A DNA stretch of 64,000 bases, taken from assembly GCF_900312675.1 (NCBI RefSeq), contig NZ_OMPC01000009.1, positions 124,001-188,000 on the forward strand. The letters run 5' to 3'. The DNA is from Aliivibrio sp. EL58. GTDB taxonomy: Bacteria > Pseudomonadota > Gammaproteobacteria > Enterobacterales > Vibrionaceae. Of the stretch, positions 8,505 to 17,477 are shown one piece after another (within the stretch, counting starts at the first letter, position 1; every line of letters begins with the position of its first letter). The translations under genes and the position numbers were made by a program. The notes under the pieces were generated by a model that worked only from the letters and a program-made list of their open reading frames with translations, was not told the origin of the DNA and did no database searches.

Positions 8505-11282
8505 GTGCATATCAGCCCTAATGATAAAAAACATTATCGTTTCATTGAACTCGATAACAAGCTGTCCGTACTACTTATTCAAGATGATGCAGCCCCTCGC
8601 TCTTCCGCTGCACTTTCTGTCAATGTTGGTCATTTTGATGATCCTGAACATCGCCCAGGTCTTGCCCATTTTTTAGAACACATGCTGTTTCTTGGCACTG
8701 AAAAATACCCAAAGGTCGGTGACTTTCACGCCTTCATCAATCAACAAGGCGGCTCAAATAACGCATGGACCGGCACTGAGAACACAACGTTCTTCTTTGA
8801 AATAGCTCACAATGCCTTTGAAGAAGGGTTGGATCGCTTTGGGCAATTCTTTTATGCCTCTCTGTTTAATGAAGAAGCGGTAGACAAAGAGCGTCAAGCC
8901 GTCGATTCTGAATACAAATTAAAACTGAAAGACGATGTACGCCGAATTTATCAAGTTCATAAAGAAACCATCAACCAAGCGCATCCGTTTTCCAAGTTCT
9001 CCGTCGGCAGTATTGATACTTTAGCAGATACCGAGACCTCTTCGATTCGTGATGAAATGCTGGCCTTTTATCAACAACACTACTCTGCTGATTTAATGAC
9101 AGCGGTGGTCCTTGGTAATCGCCCACTATGTGAACTAGAGCTATTAGCAACCCAATCTTTCGCCTCGATCCCAAACCAAAATCTTGGTCATAAAGCCATT
9201 GATGTTCCTTATGTCACCGAAAAAGAACAAGGTTGCTGGATTAATATCGAGCCACTTAAAGAAGTGCGTAAACTGAGTCTTGCTTTTCACTTACCAAATC
9301 AAGACCATTCCTATAAAACCAAACCATTGAACTACATTGGTCATCTTCTTGGTTATGAAGGTGATGGAAGCCTAATGCTGTATTTAAAAAAATTAGGTTA
9401 CATCAATTCATTAACCGCAGGTGGTGGTGTCAGTGGCAGTAATTTCAGAGAGTTCACTCTATCTTATAACCTGACAGAAAAAGGGCTTTCTCACACTGAT
9501 GAGATAATTAAAACCACGTTTCAATACATTGAATTAATTAAACAGCAAGGGTTTGATGAGTGGCGTTACAGCGAGAAAAAAGCGGTTTTAGAATCGGCTT
9601 TTCAGTTTCAAGAAAAGAGTAAGCCTCTTGATTTAGTTAGCCATTTGGTGATGAACTTACAGCGTTATCATGCCGAAGATGTCATGTACGCTGATTACAT
9701 GATGGAAGGCTACCATGAGCAACAGATTAAAGAGTTACTGAGCTTATTTACTCCAGAAAAAATGCGCATTACTTTGGTTGCTCAAGATCTAGAATATGAT
9801 CGTAAGGATAAATGGTATCAAACGCCTTACTCTGTCTCCCCTATTAGCCAAGAGCAACTTCTTGCTTGGCGTGTCAAAGAGTTACATCCAGAGTTACATC
9901 TACCAGAGCAAAACCCGTATATTTGTTACGATCTTGAGCCGCAGCAACTCGAAGAAATAACAGAATATCCAACCTTAATCGAAGACTTACCCGGTTTTCG
10001 TTTATGGCATAAACAAGAGGACGAATTTCGAGTACCAAAAGGCATGGTCTATATTGCTATCGACAGCCCTCACTCAATTTCTGACCCAAGAAAAATTGTA
10101 AAAACTCGCTTATGTGTCGAGATGCTGATGGATGCGTTAAGTGAACAGACTTACCAAGCTGAAATTGCAGGCATGGGCTACAACCTCTATTGTCATCAAG
10201 GTGGTGTAACACTCACCTTATCTGGTTTTAGTCAAAAGCAACCATTACTGCTTGATGTGATTTTAGAGCGCTTTACCACTCGTGAGTTTAGTGTTGAACG
10301 TTTTAAATTCATTAAAGATCAGTTAATCCGTCATTGGAGTAACGCATCAAAAGAACGTCCAATATCACAGCTATTTAATGCGTTATCTGGGATCTTACAA
10401 CCAAATAACCCTCCATACCCTGTGCTTCTTGAAGCATTAGAAAGTATTGAAGCGGATGATCTTCCTAATTTTGTTCAAGCGATGTTTGCTGAATTACACG
10501 TAGAGATGTTTGTTTATGGCGATTGGTCAAAACAACAGGCATTTGATTTAGGTGATTCGCTTCAAAATGCCCTAAGAATGCAAAACCAAACTTACGAAGA
10601 GTCTTTCCGTCCTCTTATCATGTTAGGTAATTCTGGCACATTCCAACGTGAATTATTTTGTGATCATTCTGATTCTGCACTCTTGGTTTACTATCAATCA
10701 GAACAAGAAGATCCACGAAGTTTTGCGCTGTATACCTTAGCAAATCATTTAATGTCGGCTTCTTTCTTCCATGAGATAAGAACCAAACAGCAATTGGGCT
10801 ATATGGTCGGGACTGGTAATTTACCGCTAAATAAACATCCAGGATTGATCTTGTATGTTCAATCACCAATGGCACCACCAGCGCTATTATTGGATTCGAT
10901 TGATGAATTTTTAAATGCCTTTTATATGGTGTTATTAGAGTTAAATGAAGAGCAATGGCAAAGCAGTAAACAAGGCTTAATTGACCAAATATCAGATCCA
11001 GACACCAACCTGCGTGGACGCGCACAACGTTTGTGGGCTTGTATTGGTAATAAAGATTTAAATTTTGATCACAAAGAACGAGTGACAGAAAATCTAGAAA
11101 GCTTAACTCGTACTGAAATGCTGCGCTTTGTAGTAGGTATTTTAAAACCAAGAACGGCGAATCGTTTGATCATGCATTGCCAAGGCACAGAGCACGAACA
11201 ATATGATCGTCTAGATGTGGGTCTTGAGATTGATTCTATTGATGAGTTTCAACTTAGAGCCAAAGATATCACCCTTGGGTAA
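8505..11282 (+). CDS. Insulinase-type zinc protease (peptidase family M16A)
   Basis: Large metalloprotease (925 aa) with the inverted zinc motif HFLEH in GLAHFLEHMLFLGTEKYP and the distal Glu in ERQAVDSEYKLKLKDD, followed by three further inactive M16 domains as in protease III and insulin-degrading enzyme. The frame is open from 8421, but a GTG at 8505 has AGGAG 6 bases upstream and gives MHISPNDKKHYRF. From that start there is no signal peptide, unlike periplasmic E. coli PtrA, so a cytoplasmic peptide-degrading enzyme is likely. The substrate is unknown. It stands alone and ends in a terminator facing fadJ. Confidence 0.88.
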   Translation: MHISPNDKKHYRFIELDNKLSVLLIQDDAAPRSSAALSVNVGHFDDPEHRPGLAHFLEHMLFLGTEKYPKVGDFHAFINQQGGSNNAWTGTENTTFFFEIAHNAFEEGLDRFGQFFYASLFNEEAVDKERQAVDSEYKLKLKDDVRRIYQVHKETINQAHPFSKFSVGSIDTLADTETSSIRDEMLAFYQQHYSADLMTAVVLGNRPLCELELLATQSFASIPNQNLGHKAIDVPYVTEKEQGCWINIEPLKEVRKLSLAFHLPNQDHSYKTKPLNYIGHLLGYEGDGSLMLYLKKLGYINSLTAGGGVSGSNFREFTLSYNLTEKGLSHTDEIIKTTFQYIELIKQQGFDEWRYSEKKAVLESAFQFQEKSKPLDLVSHLVMNLQRYHAEDVMYADYMMEGYHEQQIKELLSLFTPEKMRITLVAQDLEYDRKDKWYQTPYSVSPISQEQLLAWRVKELHPELHLPEQNPYICYDLEPQQLEEITEYPTLIEDLPGFRLWHKQEDEFRVPKGMVYIAIDSPHSISDPRKIVKTRLCVEMLMDALSEQTYQAEIAGMGYNLYCHQGGVTLTLSGFSQKQPLLLDVILERFTTREFSVERFKFIKDQLIRHWSNASKERPISQLFNALSGILQPNNPPYPVLLEALESIEADDLPNFVQAMFAELHVEMFVYGDWSKQQAFDLGDSLQNALRMQNQTYEESFRPLIMLGNSGTFQRELFCDHSDSALLVYYQSEQEDPRSFALYTLANHLMSASFFHEIRTKQQLGYMVGTGNLPLNKHPGLILYVQSPMAPPALLLDSIDEFLNAFYMVLLELNEEQWQSSKQGLIDQISDPDTNLRGRAQRLWACIGNKDLNFDHKERVTENLESLTRTEMLRFVVGILKPRTANRLIMHCQGTEHEQYDRLDVGLEIDSIDEFQLRAKDITLG

Positions 11283-11307
11283 GCTTTAATAATCTCGACT
11301 TTATTAA

Positions 11308-11348
11308 GTAAAAAAAGCCATCATACTCCTTCGACTATGATGGCTTTG
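11308..11348. terminator. Bidirectional terminator between M16 protease and fadJ
   Basis: A 12-bp perfect stem AAAGCCATCATA / TATGATGGCTTT with a 10-base loop, preceded by a long A run (T run on the minus strand). It serves convergent genes. Confidence 0.88.
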
Positions 11349-11392
11349 TACTATTGATGACTTACTCTCGGTTAATAAGAACTACCAACTTC

Positions 11393-13492
11393 TTACTGAG
11401 AAAAACGATCGCCATATTTCTCAGCGTATTGTTTCATCAATGCGGCTAATTTCTCTTCACCAAGGCTTTCCATATAAGTAAATGGACCGCCTAAGAAAGG
11501 AGGGAAACCAATCCCAAAAATAGCGCCAATATCCCCATCTCTTTCTGAGCGAATAATACCTTCATCCAAACAACGTTTTGCTTCAGATAACATAGGTAAT
11601 ACGCAACGCATCGCTATTTCATCTTTAGTTAGTTGCGATTGAGGTTTTATCTTTAGTAACGAATAGACCTCTTGATCTGGCTCTTTCTTCTTACCTTTAT
11701 AGACATAAAATCCGCGTTTGGTTTTCTTACCTAAACGCTTATCATCAATTAAGGTTTGGAACACATCAGGACTGCGGAATCTATCACCCAGTTCAGCTTC
11801 TAATATAGGCATGATCTTCGCGCCAATATCCACACCAACTTCGTCTAATAATGAAATTGGCCCAACAGGGAAACCAAAGTCGAGTAAAGCTTCATCAATC
11901 ACTTCTATCGGTTCGCCAGCTAATAGTAATCTTGCCGCTTCATTCATGTAAGGCGCTAAAATTCGGTTTACATAAAAGCCTGCACAATCTTTAACCACTA
12001 TCGGCGTTTTACCTTGTTGCTTCGCTAAAGAGACCACGGTAGAAATCGTTTCATCACTGGTGGTTTCATGAGGGATCACTTCGACCAACGGCATTTTTTC
12101 TACCGGGCTAAAATAGTGCAAGCCGATAATGTTTTCAGGCTTTTGAGCTCCTTCCGCTATTTGGCCTATTGGCAGTGAAGAGGTATTCGTAGCGAAAATA
12201 ACGTCCTCTTTTCCTTGCTCTTGTACTGCTTTCACCATCTCTTGTTTTAAAGTGAGATCTTCAAAGACAGCCTCAACCACCACATCTAATTTTTTAAACC
12301 CACTAAAATCCGTCACGCCCGTTAATTGCAGCATCTGTTGCTGTAATTTGGCTTTACTGATTATTCGACGTTTTCTTAATTTATCTAGACGCTGATAATG
12401 GTATTGGTAAGCGTTTAGTAACCCATCGTTACTAATGTCTTTTATCGTGACGTTCTTTTTAGCTTTAGCAATAGAGACATGAGCAATGCCGCCCCCCATT
12501 AATCCACCACCTAATACACCAACTCGATGAATAACCTTAGGTTCAGCATCACTGCCTTTCTCTTTCTTCATCTCTGTCATTGCAAAAAATAATGAACGCA
12601 GTGCGGCGGATTCTTCTGTCATGGTAAGTTTGCCGAACTGCTCGGCTTCTCGCTGTAATCCTTTTTTAATCCCTTTATCTAAACCGTGTTCAATGCTATC
12701 TAAAATCGCGGCAATGGCCGGATAGTTACCACGAGCTTTTTTCTGAGCTTGTTTCTCTGCCTGAGAAAAAATCACATTACGGCCAATAGGGTTTCTTGAT
12801 ATCGCCCACTCTTTCGCGGCTAATTTTGTTTTTGATTTTTTCTTTAGTGCAAATTCAGCAGCCGTTCGAGATAAAATAGTTTGTGGTACTGACGCATTAA
12901 CAACGCCTAGTTTTAGCGCTTTTTTAGGTCTTAATTGCTTACCAGTCAAAATAATATCTAAGCTTGCAAGCAAACCGATTAATCGAGGCAATCGCTGTGT
13001 TCCACCAGAACCTGGAAGCAAGCCTAATTGCACTTCAGGTAAACCTAATTTTGTTTTATTGTCATCACTACAGATACGATAATCACACGCCAACGCCAAC
13101 TCTAATCCGCCACCTAAGCAAGGACCGTGAATTGCGGCAACCGTGGAAAATGGCAGATCTTCAATGCGTTGGAACAGTTGCTGACCTTTTTCAGCCAATG
13201 CTTGTGCCTCTGCTGCACTTTGGCAATCCGCTATCATGCTAATGTCGGCACCCGCAATAAAGTTATCGGCTTTACCAGATTGGATTACTAAGCCTTTAAT
13301 GCTTGAATGCTGTGCTTCAATGTCATTTAGGACTTGAGTAACCTGCTCTGCAAACGCCGCTTTTAAGGTGTTCATTTTTTCGTTAGGTACATCAATCGTC
13401 AGCCAAGCAATGTTTGCATCATCTTTATACCAAGTAAATGCACTGGTGTTTTCTACTGCTTCAATACGATTATTATTAATTTCTTCCGTCAT
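11393..13492 (-). CDS. fadJ: Fatty acid oxidation complex subunit alpha FadJ
   Basis: Bifunctional enoyl-CoA hydratase and 3-hydroxyacyl-CoA dehydrogenase (699 aa) of the FadIJ complex, cytoplasmic. The N-terminal crotonase domain has [17 protein letters not shown] and [19 protein letters not shown] with the two catalytic glutamates. The dehydrogenase domain starts at the NAD-binding [13 protein letters not shown], with the catalytic block [19 protein letters not shown]. The ATG at 13492 shares its A with the fadI stop (TAATG), so the two are translationally coupled. The frame extends further upstream inside fadI, but that extension is not the start. Expression should follow the FadR-like operator before fadI. 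Confidence 0.95.
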   Translation of the reverse strand: MTEEINNNRIEAVENTSAFTWYKDDANIAWLTIDVPNEKMNTLKAAFAEQVTQVLNDIEAQHSSIKGLVIQSGKADNFIAGADISMIADCQSAAEAQALAEKGQQLFQRIEDLPFSTVAAIHGPCLGGGLELALACDYRICSDDNKTKLGLPEVQLGLLPGSGGTQRLPRLIGLLASLDIILTGKQLRPKKALKLGVVNASVPQTILSRTAAEFALKKKSKTKLAAKEWAISRNPIGRNVIFSQAEKQAQKKARGNYPAIAAILDSIEHGLDKGIKKGLQREAEQFGKLTMTEESAALRSLFFAMTEMKKEKGSDAEPKVIHRVGVLGGGLMGGGIAHVSIAKAKKNVTIKDISNDGLLNAYQYHYQRLDKLRKRRIISKAKLQQQMLQLTGVTDFSGFKKLDVVVEAVFEDLTLKQEMVKAVQEQGKEDVIFATNTSSLPIGQIAEGAQKPENIIGLHYFSPVEKMPLVEVIPHETTSDETISTVVSLAKQQGKTPIVVKDCAGFYVNRILAPYMNEAARLLLAGEPIEVIDEALLDFGFPVGPISLLDEVGVDIGAKIMPILEAELGDRFRSPDVFQTLIDDKRLGKKTKRGFYVYKGKKKEPDQEVYSLLKIKPQSQLTKDEIAMRCVLPMLSEAKRCLDEGIIRSERDGDIGAIFGIGFPPFLGGPFTYMESLGEEKLAALMKQYAEKYGDRFSQ

Positions 13493-14820
13493 TATTCTGC
13501 CTCCAAGACCATTGCTGCACCTAATCCACCGGCGGCACATGCGGTATTTAATCCAAAACCACCACCGCGGCGTTTTAATTCTCGCAGCGTTTGAATGATC
13601 ATTCTTGCTCCAGTAGCTGCAAAAGGATGCCCATAAGCCAGTGAACCACCAAGCACATTGAATTTATCCATGTCTATTTCGCCAATGGCTTTATCTCGCC
13701 CTAAACATTCTTTGGCAAATTTATCAGACGCAAACATTTTTACGTTAGACAAGGTTTGAGCTGCAAAAGCTTCGTGCATATCAATAAGCGTTAAATCTGA
13801 TAAAGAGATACCAGCTTTATCTAGTGCCATTGGTGTGGCATAAGATGGCCCCATTAGCATATCGTTATGTACATCGATCGCGCTAAAGGCAAAAGAGCGA
13901 ATATACCCTAATGGTTCATAACCTAATTCTTTGGCACGTTTTTCACTCATCAATAAGATCGCAGCTCCCCCATCGGTTAATGGCGTACTATTGGCTGCGG
14001 TCACTGAGCCATATTTACGATCAAACGCAGGTCGAAGCTTGGCATAACTAGCAAGCTCAGAGTCATAACGAATATTGTTATCTTGCGCTATCCACGTTTT
14101 ATACGGTTCTGGAAATGCAGTCATGACTTCATCTTGTATCAGCCCGTCTTGCCACGCTTTAGCGGCTAACGAGTGTGAACGGTGCGCTAATGCATCTTGT
14201 TCTTCACGCGTAATGCCGTGACTTTTTGCCATTTGCTCTGCGGTTTGTCCCATTGAAATCCCTGTTGAGTATTCCGCTACAGCAGGAGGAACAGGGGCAA
14301 TGTCTTTCATTGATAAGGTACGAAGAAGAGAAAGTTTTTGACTCATGGTTTTGGTTTTACTGAGGGCAAGCAGAGTTGCTGCCATTTTTTTTGATACCCC
14401 AATAGGCAAAACAGAAGATGAATCAGCCCCGCCAGCAATACCGATATCAATGGTTCCTGCCATGATACTTTCAACCACGTTTGCCGTTGTTTGAAAACTG
14501 GTCGCACAGGCACGAGTCACACTGTAGGCATCAGTTCCGATGTTCATTCCTGTTCCCAATACAATCTCACGTGCAATGTTTGGCGCTTCTGGCATTTGTA
14601 CCACTTGCCCAAAGACAACTTGGTCAATCAACTTAGGATCGATATCTGTTTTATCCATTAGGGCTTTCACTGCAAGCTTACCGAGGTCTACCGCAGGCGT
14701 AGAAATAAAAGCGGTTGATTGCTTTGCAAATGGGGTTCGAATGCCTGAAACAACCGCAATACGATCACCTTGTCGTGTCGTTAGTGGCTGATAGGTCTTT
14801 GAAAATTTGGCGTTTGACAT
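13492..14820 (-). CDS. fadI: 3-ketoacyl-CoA thiolase FadI
   Basis: Thiolase subunit (442 aa) of the second fatty-acid beta-oxidation complex, releasing acetyl-CoA from 3-ketoacyl-CoA. Active-site features are the nucleophilic Cys in [11 protein letters not shown], the [10 protein letters not shown] histidine motif and the C-terminal [13 protein letters not shown] cysteine. The ATG at 14820 has AAGGAG with 5-base spacing; the upstream ATG in the same frame (14835) overlaps that sequence and is rejected. It is first in the fadIJ operon, with a FadR-like operator 31 bases upstream of the ATG. Confidence 0.96.
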   Translation of the reverse strand: MSNAKFSKTYQPLTTRQGDRIAVVSGIRTPFAKQSTAFISTPAVDLGKLAVKALMDKTDIDPKLIDQVVFGQVVQMPEAPNIAREIVLGTGMNIGTDAYSVTRACATSFQTTANVVESIMAGTIDIGIAGGADSSSVLPIGVSKKMAATLLALSKTKTMSQKLSLLRTLSMKDIAPVPPAVAEYSTGISMGQTAEQMAKSHGITREEQDALAHRSHSLAAKAWQDGLIQDEVMTAFPEPYKTWIAQDNNIRYDSELASYAKLRPAFDRKYGSVTAANSTPLTDGGAAILLMSEKRAKELGYEPLGYIRSFAFSAIDVHNDMLMGPSYATPMALDKAGISLSDLTLIDMHEAFAAQTLSNVKMFASDKFAKECLGRDKAIGEIDMDKFNVLGGSLAYGHPFAATGARMIIQTLRELKRRGGGFGLNTACAAGGLGAAMVLEAE

Positions 14821-14850
14821 TGCATCTCCTTGCATAATATCAACCTAAAT

Positions 14851-14867
14851 TAGTGGTCTGACCTCAA
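14851..14867 (-). promoter_or_regulatory. FadR operator-like site before fadI
   Basis: TAGTGGTCTGACCTCAA holds the near-palindromic FadR core TGGTCnGACC. It lies just upstream of the fadI ribosome-binding site, a position suited to repression. FadR releases DNA when it binds long-chain acyl-CoA. Related sites are found before both fadL genes. Confidence 0.7.
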
Positions 14868-15010
14868 ATTGTAACTAATTTGTTAATTTTGAAAAGTGCG
14901 TTATAGTAGAAATGTGAGCGGCGGATTATTAATCACTAAAATAGGATATTAGGAAGATTAGTGTGATAGTGCGTGGAAGCGGTCAAAATGTCATCAACTG
15001 ACAATTTTGA

Positions 15011-15039
15011 TAAAAAAAAACCACATCAATCGATGTGGT
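15011..15039 (-). terminator. Rho-independent terminator of the candidate sRNA
   Basis: Read on the minus strand, CCACATC-GATT-GATGTGG makes a perfect 7-bp stem (8 with the flanking A-T pair), followed by nine T. This is among the strongest terminators in the window. Confidence 0.8.
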
Positions 15040-15166
15040 CAGAATAAAAAACAATTAACGATATAGCCAATTGTAAAATCAGTTTCACCTGATAAGGAGA
15101 AAGTAAAGTCAGCCTTCAAAAGGAAATGTTATCTTGCTCAACGGGTTGATTGCTCAACCAGATAAC
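15012..15166 (-). ncRNA. Candidate small RNA between fadI and fadL
   Basis: Predicted transcript of about 155 nt. The 5' end can fold into GTTATCT / AGATAAC enclosing GGTTGA-GCAA-TCAACC. A C/U-rich single-stranded segment TTTCTCCTT follows, and the 3' end is a textbook terminator. A -10 TATAGT lies 7 bases before the proposed start and a CRP-like palindrome is centred at -41.5. There is no ORF inside. The minus-strand terminator has no upstream minus-strand gene nearby to serve (the next is mlaA, more than 4 kb away), which argues for a separate transcript. I do not recognise the RNA as a named family. Confidence 0.55.
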
Positions 15167-15173
15167 GAGAGCA

Positions 15174-15179
15174 ACTATA
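15174..15179 (-). promoter_or_regulatory. -10 element of the candidate sRNA
   Basis: TATAGT on the minus strand. There is no good -35 hexamer at the right spacing, which fits a promoter needing an activator at about -41. Confidence 0.45.
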
Positions 15180-15200
15180 ACGTGTCTCAGAATTCATTTA

Positions 15201-15214
15201 TTGAAATAGATCAA
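15201..15214 (-). promoter_or_regulatory. CRP-like site before the candidate sRNA
   Basis: TTGA-N6-TCAA, read TTGATCTATTTCAA on the minus strand. It is centred 41.5 bases upstream of the proposed start, the class II CRP position. The left half, TGATCTA, agrees well with the CRP consensus; the right half is weaker and the first G of TGTGA is missing. Confidence 0.4.
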
Positions 15215-15548
15215 TTTTATGTTCTTTTCCTACTTTAAGATAAAATCTATCAATTGAGCCAAATTCAATTACCATAAAAATACCTGTCACTACCAATTAA
15301 CATACCCCTTAAAAAACTTCGAAAAATAATGAACTTATCTACAATTTAGCCCACTCAAGCGCCTCATATAGAGCACAAGCTCTAATATTCACTCAACTTT
15401 AAAAATTAACCATAAAAATCAAACGTTTAAAACGAAGCCCAACACAGTAAAATAACCACAAAACTAGAGCTTTAACTCTAGTTAGTTAATTCAGGATGAT
15501 ATTTACGCGCAAATCACGACCAGATCACGAATTTTAATGATTTTTTAG

Positions 15549-15565
15549 AAGTGGTCGGATTTGTC
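15549..15565 (+). promoter_or_regulatory. FadR operator-like site before first fadL
   Basis: AAGTGGTCGGATTTGTC resembles the FadR consensus around TGGTCnGA and shares TGGTCGGAT with the site before the second fadL. It lies about 110 bases upstream of the chosen ATG. Confidence 0.5.
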
Positions 15566-15660
15566 GTCTATGCTCTGATCGTTATTATCTCGTCATCGAG
15601 ATTTCAGTCTCAACTAAAATAAATCTTTTCAGTCGTAAAATTGAAAGGAAATAACAATAT

Positions 15661-15684
15661 ATGGAATATAATAATTATGAATAA
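15661..15684 (+). CDS. Possible 7-codon leader peptide overlapping fadL start
   Basis: An ATG at 15661, with AAGGAA 10 bases upstream, opens the frame MEYNNYE and stops at 15684, 5 bases beyond the start of the fadL ATG (15677-15679) in another frame. The strongest Shine-Dalgarno of the region belongs to this leader, not to fadL. It could couple translation, or be chance. Confidence 0.3.
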   Translation: MEYNNYE

Positions 15685-16915
15685 GAAGCGCTTGTTTACC
15701 AAAACACTTCTAGCTGCAACCATTACTCTTGCAACGCAACAAGCTACTGCTGCAGGTTTCCAACTAAACGCACAATCAGCAACAGGCCTAGGCCGCGCAT
15801 TTGCTGGTGACGCAGTAATCGCTGATAACGCATCAGTAATGTCACGTAACGCCGCCGCTATGGCCCTTTTCGATTCATCACAGTTCTCGACTGGCGTTAA
15901 CTACATCAAAACAGATATTGATGTGACTGATATTGAATATGCAGGACAAAGCCTAGATAGCGAAAATAATAGTAGTGGTACTCCTGTACCAAATATCTAC
16001 TACGTTCATCGTTTAAATGATCAATGGGCATTTGGTGCTGGTATTTATTCAAACTTTGGAACAACGAACAACTTCGATGATAGCTTCGGTGCTACAAATG
16101 GTGCAAGCATCTATGGCGGTACAACTGAAATCAAGAGCATTAACTATGCATTAACTGTATCTTACCGTATCAATGAACAATTTAGCATCGGTGGTGGTTT
16201 AGATATCGTTCAAGGTACAGGTACGCTAAAAAGAGAATCAGCCCTTGTACCTGGAAAAACAGCTTTAGATGTAGAAGCTGATGGTGTTGGGCTTGGCTGG
16301 AACCTTGGTGCTGTTTATGAGTTAGATGAACGTAACCGTTTTGGTTTCTCATACCACTACAGCCCAGAAATTGAAGCCGAAGGAGATATGTATTATTTAC
16401 CAGCGGCAGCAACAACAGGAAGCCCTGATATAAGTAACCAAAAACTATTAATGCCATTACCAAGCATGGCTGAGTTTTCTGGTTACCACGAAATCAAAGA
16501 CACTAAGTTCGCAGTTCACTACTCTGTACAATGGATTGGTTGGAGCTCATTTGATGAATTAAATACATCAGGTGGTGAAACTTTAAATGAATATAATTGG
16601 CAAGATGGCATGCACTATGCGATTGGTGGTACTTACTTCCTAAATGATGCATGGACACTACGCGCAGGTTATATGTACGATACTTCAGCACAAGATCAAG
16701 ATACATCAATCTCTGTACCTGATTCAGATCGCCAATGGTTCTCGGGTGGTTTCAGCTATCACTTTCAGAAAAAACACACGGTTGATTTTGGCTTCACTTA
16801 TCTATTAGGTAAAGATGTTACTGTATCTGAAACAAACGCTGCTGCCGCACCTTTAACAGCAACAACACACGCAGACGCAATTCTTGCCGGTGTTCAGTAC
16901 AGCTACAGCTTCTAA
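15677..16915 (+). CDS. fadL: Long-chain fatty acid outer-membrane channel FadL, first copy
   Basis: Outer-membrane beta-barrel of the FadL/TodX family (412 aa) that takes up long-chain fatty acids. A signal peptide (MNKKRLFTKTLLAATITLA...ATAA) is followed by the conserved mature N-terminus AGFQLNAQSATGLGRAFAGDA, which forms the hatch that plugs the barrel. The C-terminus ends in the alternating VQYSYSF typical of outer-membrane barrels. I take the ATG at 15677, which gives a clean signal peptide; the frame is open to a TTG at 15641. It lies next to fadIJ and a paralogue, so it is part of a fatty-acid uptake and degradation group. Confidence 0.93.
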   Translation: MNKKRLFTKTLLAATITLATQQATAAGFQLNAQSATGLGRAFAGDAVIADNASVMSRNAAAMALFDSSQFSTGVNYIKTDIDVTDIEYAGQSLDSENNSSGTPVPNIYYVHRLNDQWAFGAGIYSNFGTTNNFDDSFGATNGASIYGGTTEIKSINYALTVSYRINEQFSIGGGLDIVQGTGTLKRESALVPGKTALDVEADGVGLGWNLGAVYELDERNRFGFSYHYSPEIEAEGDMYYLPAAATTGSPDISNQKLLMPLPSMAEFSGYHEIKDTKFAVHYSVQWIGWSSFDELNTSGGETLNEYNWQDGMHYAIGGTYFLNDAWTLRAGYMYDTSAQDQDTSISVPDSDRQWFSGGFSYHFQKKHTVDFGFTYLLGKDVTVSETNAAAAPLTATTHADAILAGVQYSYSF

Positions 16916-16940
16916 GATTTATTCTTAAAAGTGTAAATTC

Positions 16941-16968
16941 AAAAGGTCAGCATACGCTGGCCTTTTTT
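16941..16968 (+). terminator. Terminator of first fadL
   Basis: Stem AAAAGGTCAGC / GCTGGCCTTTT (one T-G pair) with an ATAC loop, followed by TT, 26 bases after the stop. Confidence 0.85.
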
Positions 16969-17195
16969 GATCGTCACTTACACAAAAATAATATTATACA
17001 AACTAGAAACGATACGCTGCGCTAACTAGAACGCTTCGCTCTATAAGAGCCCCCCTCTAACTCCCCTTTCTATTTACTTTATCGATCTCAATTATTCATC
17101 AACAAAGGGAAGAACAGTATTGTGATCGCGGTGGTTACAACAAATGATGGGCAGTCCCCTCCCCTGAAACCTGCAAGCGAAGCGATCTGAACCCT

Positions 17196-17235
17196 GCTCT
17201 TCCTAACCCCTAAAAACTAGTCCCTACCTCCACCA
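17196..17235 (-). repeat. Dispersed intergenic repeat, copy 3
   Basis: It starts GCTCTTCCTAACCCCTAA and continues AAACTAGTCCCTACC. Its left half is the reverse complement of 4435-4452 (17 of 18). Its right half matches 4560-4580, with 19 bases identical (CCCTAAAAACTAGTCCCTA). Confidence 0.65.
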
Positions 17236-17236
17236 A

Positions 17237-17251
17237 AATTTCAGCGTACAC
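17237..17251 (+). repeat. 15-bp direct repeat, first copy
   Basis: AATTTCAGCGTACAC, repeated exactly at 17441-17455, 204 bases away. The flanks are also similar (ACC before; TACC shortly after). Confidence 0.7.
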
Positions 17252-17300
17252 ATATACCCTCAACCACCAATTCAAACCTACACCTGTACGCCCAAGTAAC

Positions 17301-17314
17301 ACATCCGACCAGAT
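17301..17314 (-). promoter_or_regulatory. FadR operator-like site before second fadL
   Basis: Read on the minus strand, ATCTGGTCGGATGT matches the FadR core TGGTCnGA and resembles the site before the first fadL. It lies about 80 bases upstream of the predicted promoter. Confidence 0.5.
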
Positions 17315-17391
17315 AAATACAGAAAAAATCACTATTTTTGAAGTTTTTTACAAAAAAAAGCCCTTAAAACACGAATAAATCAATTTTTTGT

Positions 17392-17419
17392 TTGAAGTTT
17401 TTACTCTAAAACGTATTAT
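17392..17419 (+). promoter_or_regulatory. Putative sigma-70 promoter of second fadL
   Basis: TTGAAG (17392-17397), a 16-base spacer and TATTAT (17414-17419). The predicted start near 17426 gives a leader of about 50 bases that contains the second copy of the 15-bp direct repeat. Confidence 0.5.
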
Positions 17420-17440
17420 CCACTCCTACTTATTACCACC

Positions 17441-17455
17441 AATTTCAGCGTACAC
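17441..17455 (+). repeat. 15-bp direct repeat, second copy
   Basis: Exact copy of 17237-17251 (AATTTCAGCGTACAC), placed in the predicted leader of the second fadL, 22 bases before the ATG. Confidence 0.7.
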
Positions 17456-17477
17456 TTGTACCAATATGGAAAATTAA

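Larger units (their letters stand above)
14868..15676. other. Non-coding gap between fadI and first fadL
   Basis: About 800 bases without a credible protein gene. It holds the fadI promoter region, a candidate sRNA with promoter and terminator on the minus strand (15012-15214), a FadR-like site (15549-15565) and the leader of the first fadL. Most of 15215-15540 shows nothing I can name. Confidence 0.6.
16969..17477. other. Non-coding gap between the two fadL genes
   Basis: About 510 bases with no credible ORF. It holds a copy of a dispersed intergenic repeat (17196-17235), two copies of a 15-bp direct repeat (17237 and 17441), a FadR-like site (17301-17314) and a sigma-70 promoter (17392-17419). 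The part from 16970 to 17195 shows nothing definite. Confidence 0.55.

Noticed and set aside
10618-11151. 177-codon minus-strand frame inside the M16 protease gene
   Set aside because: It is opposite a well-conserved protease domain, with no ribosome-binding site and an odd composition; a shadow frame.
14986-15008. AT-rich hairpin AAAATGTCA / TGACAATTTT near fadI
   Set aside because: No T run on either strand in the right place and low stability; the real terminator is at 15011-15039.
15505-15532. Possible CRP site around the two ATCACGA copies before the first fadL
   Set aside because: Only one good TCAC half per site and no proper TGTGA partner; too weak to call.
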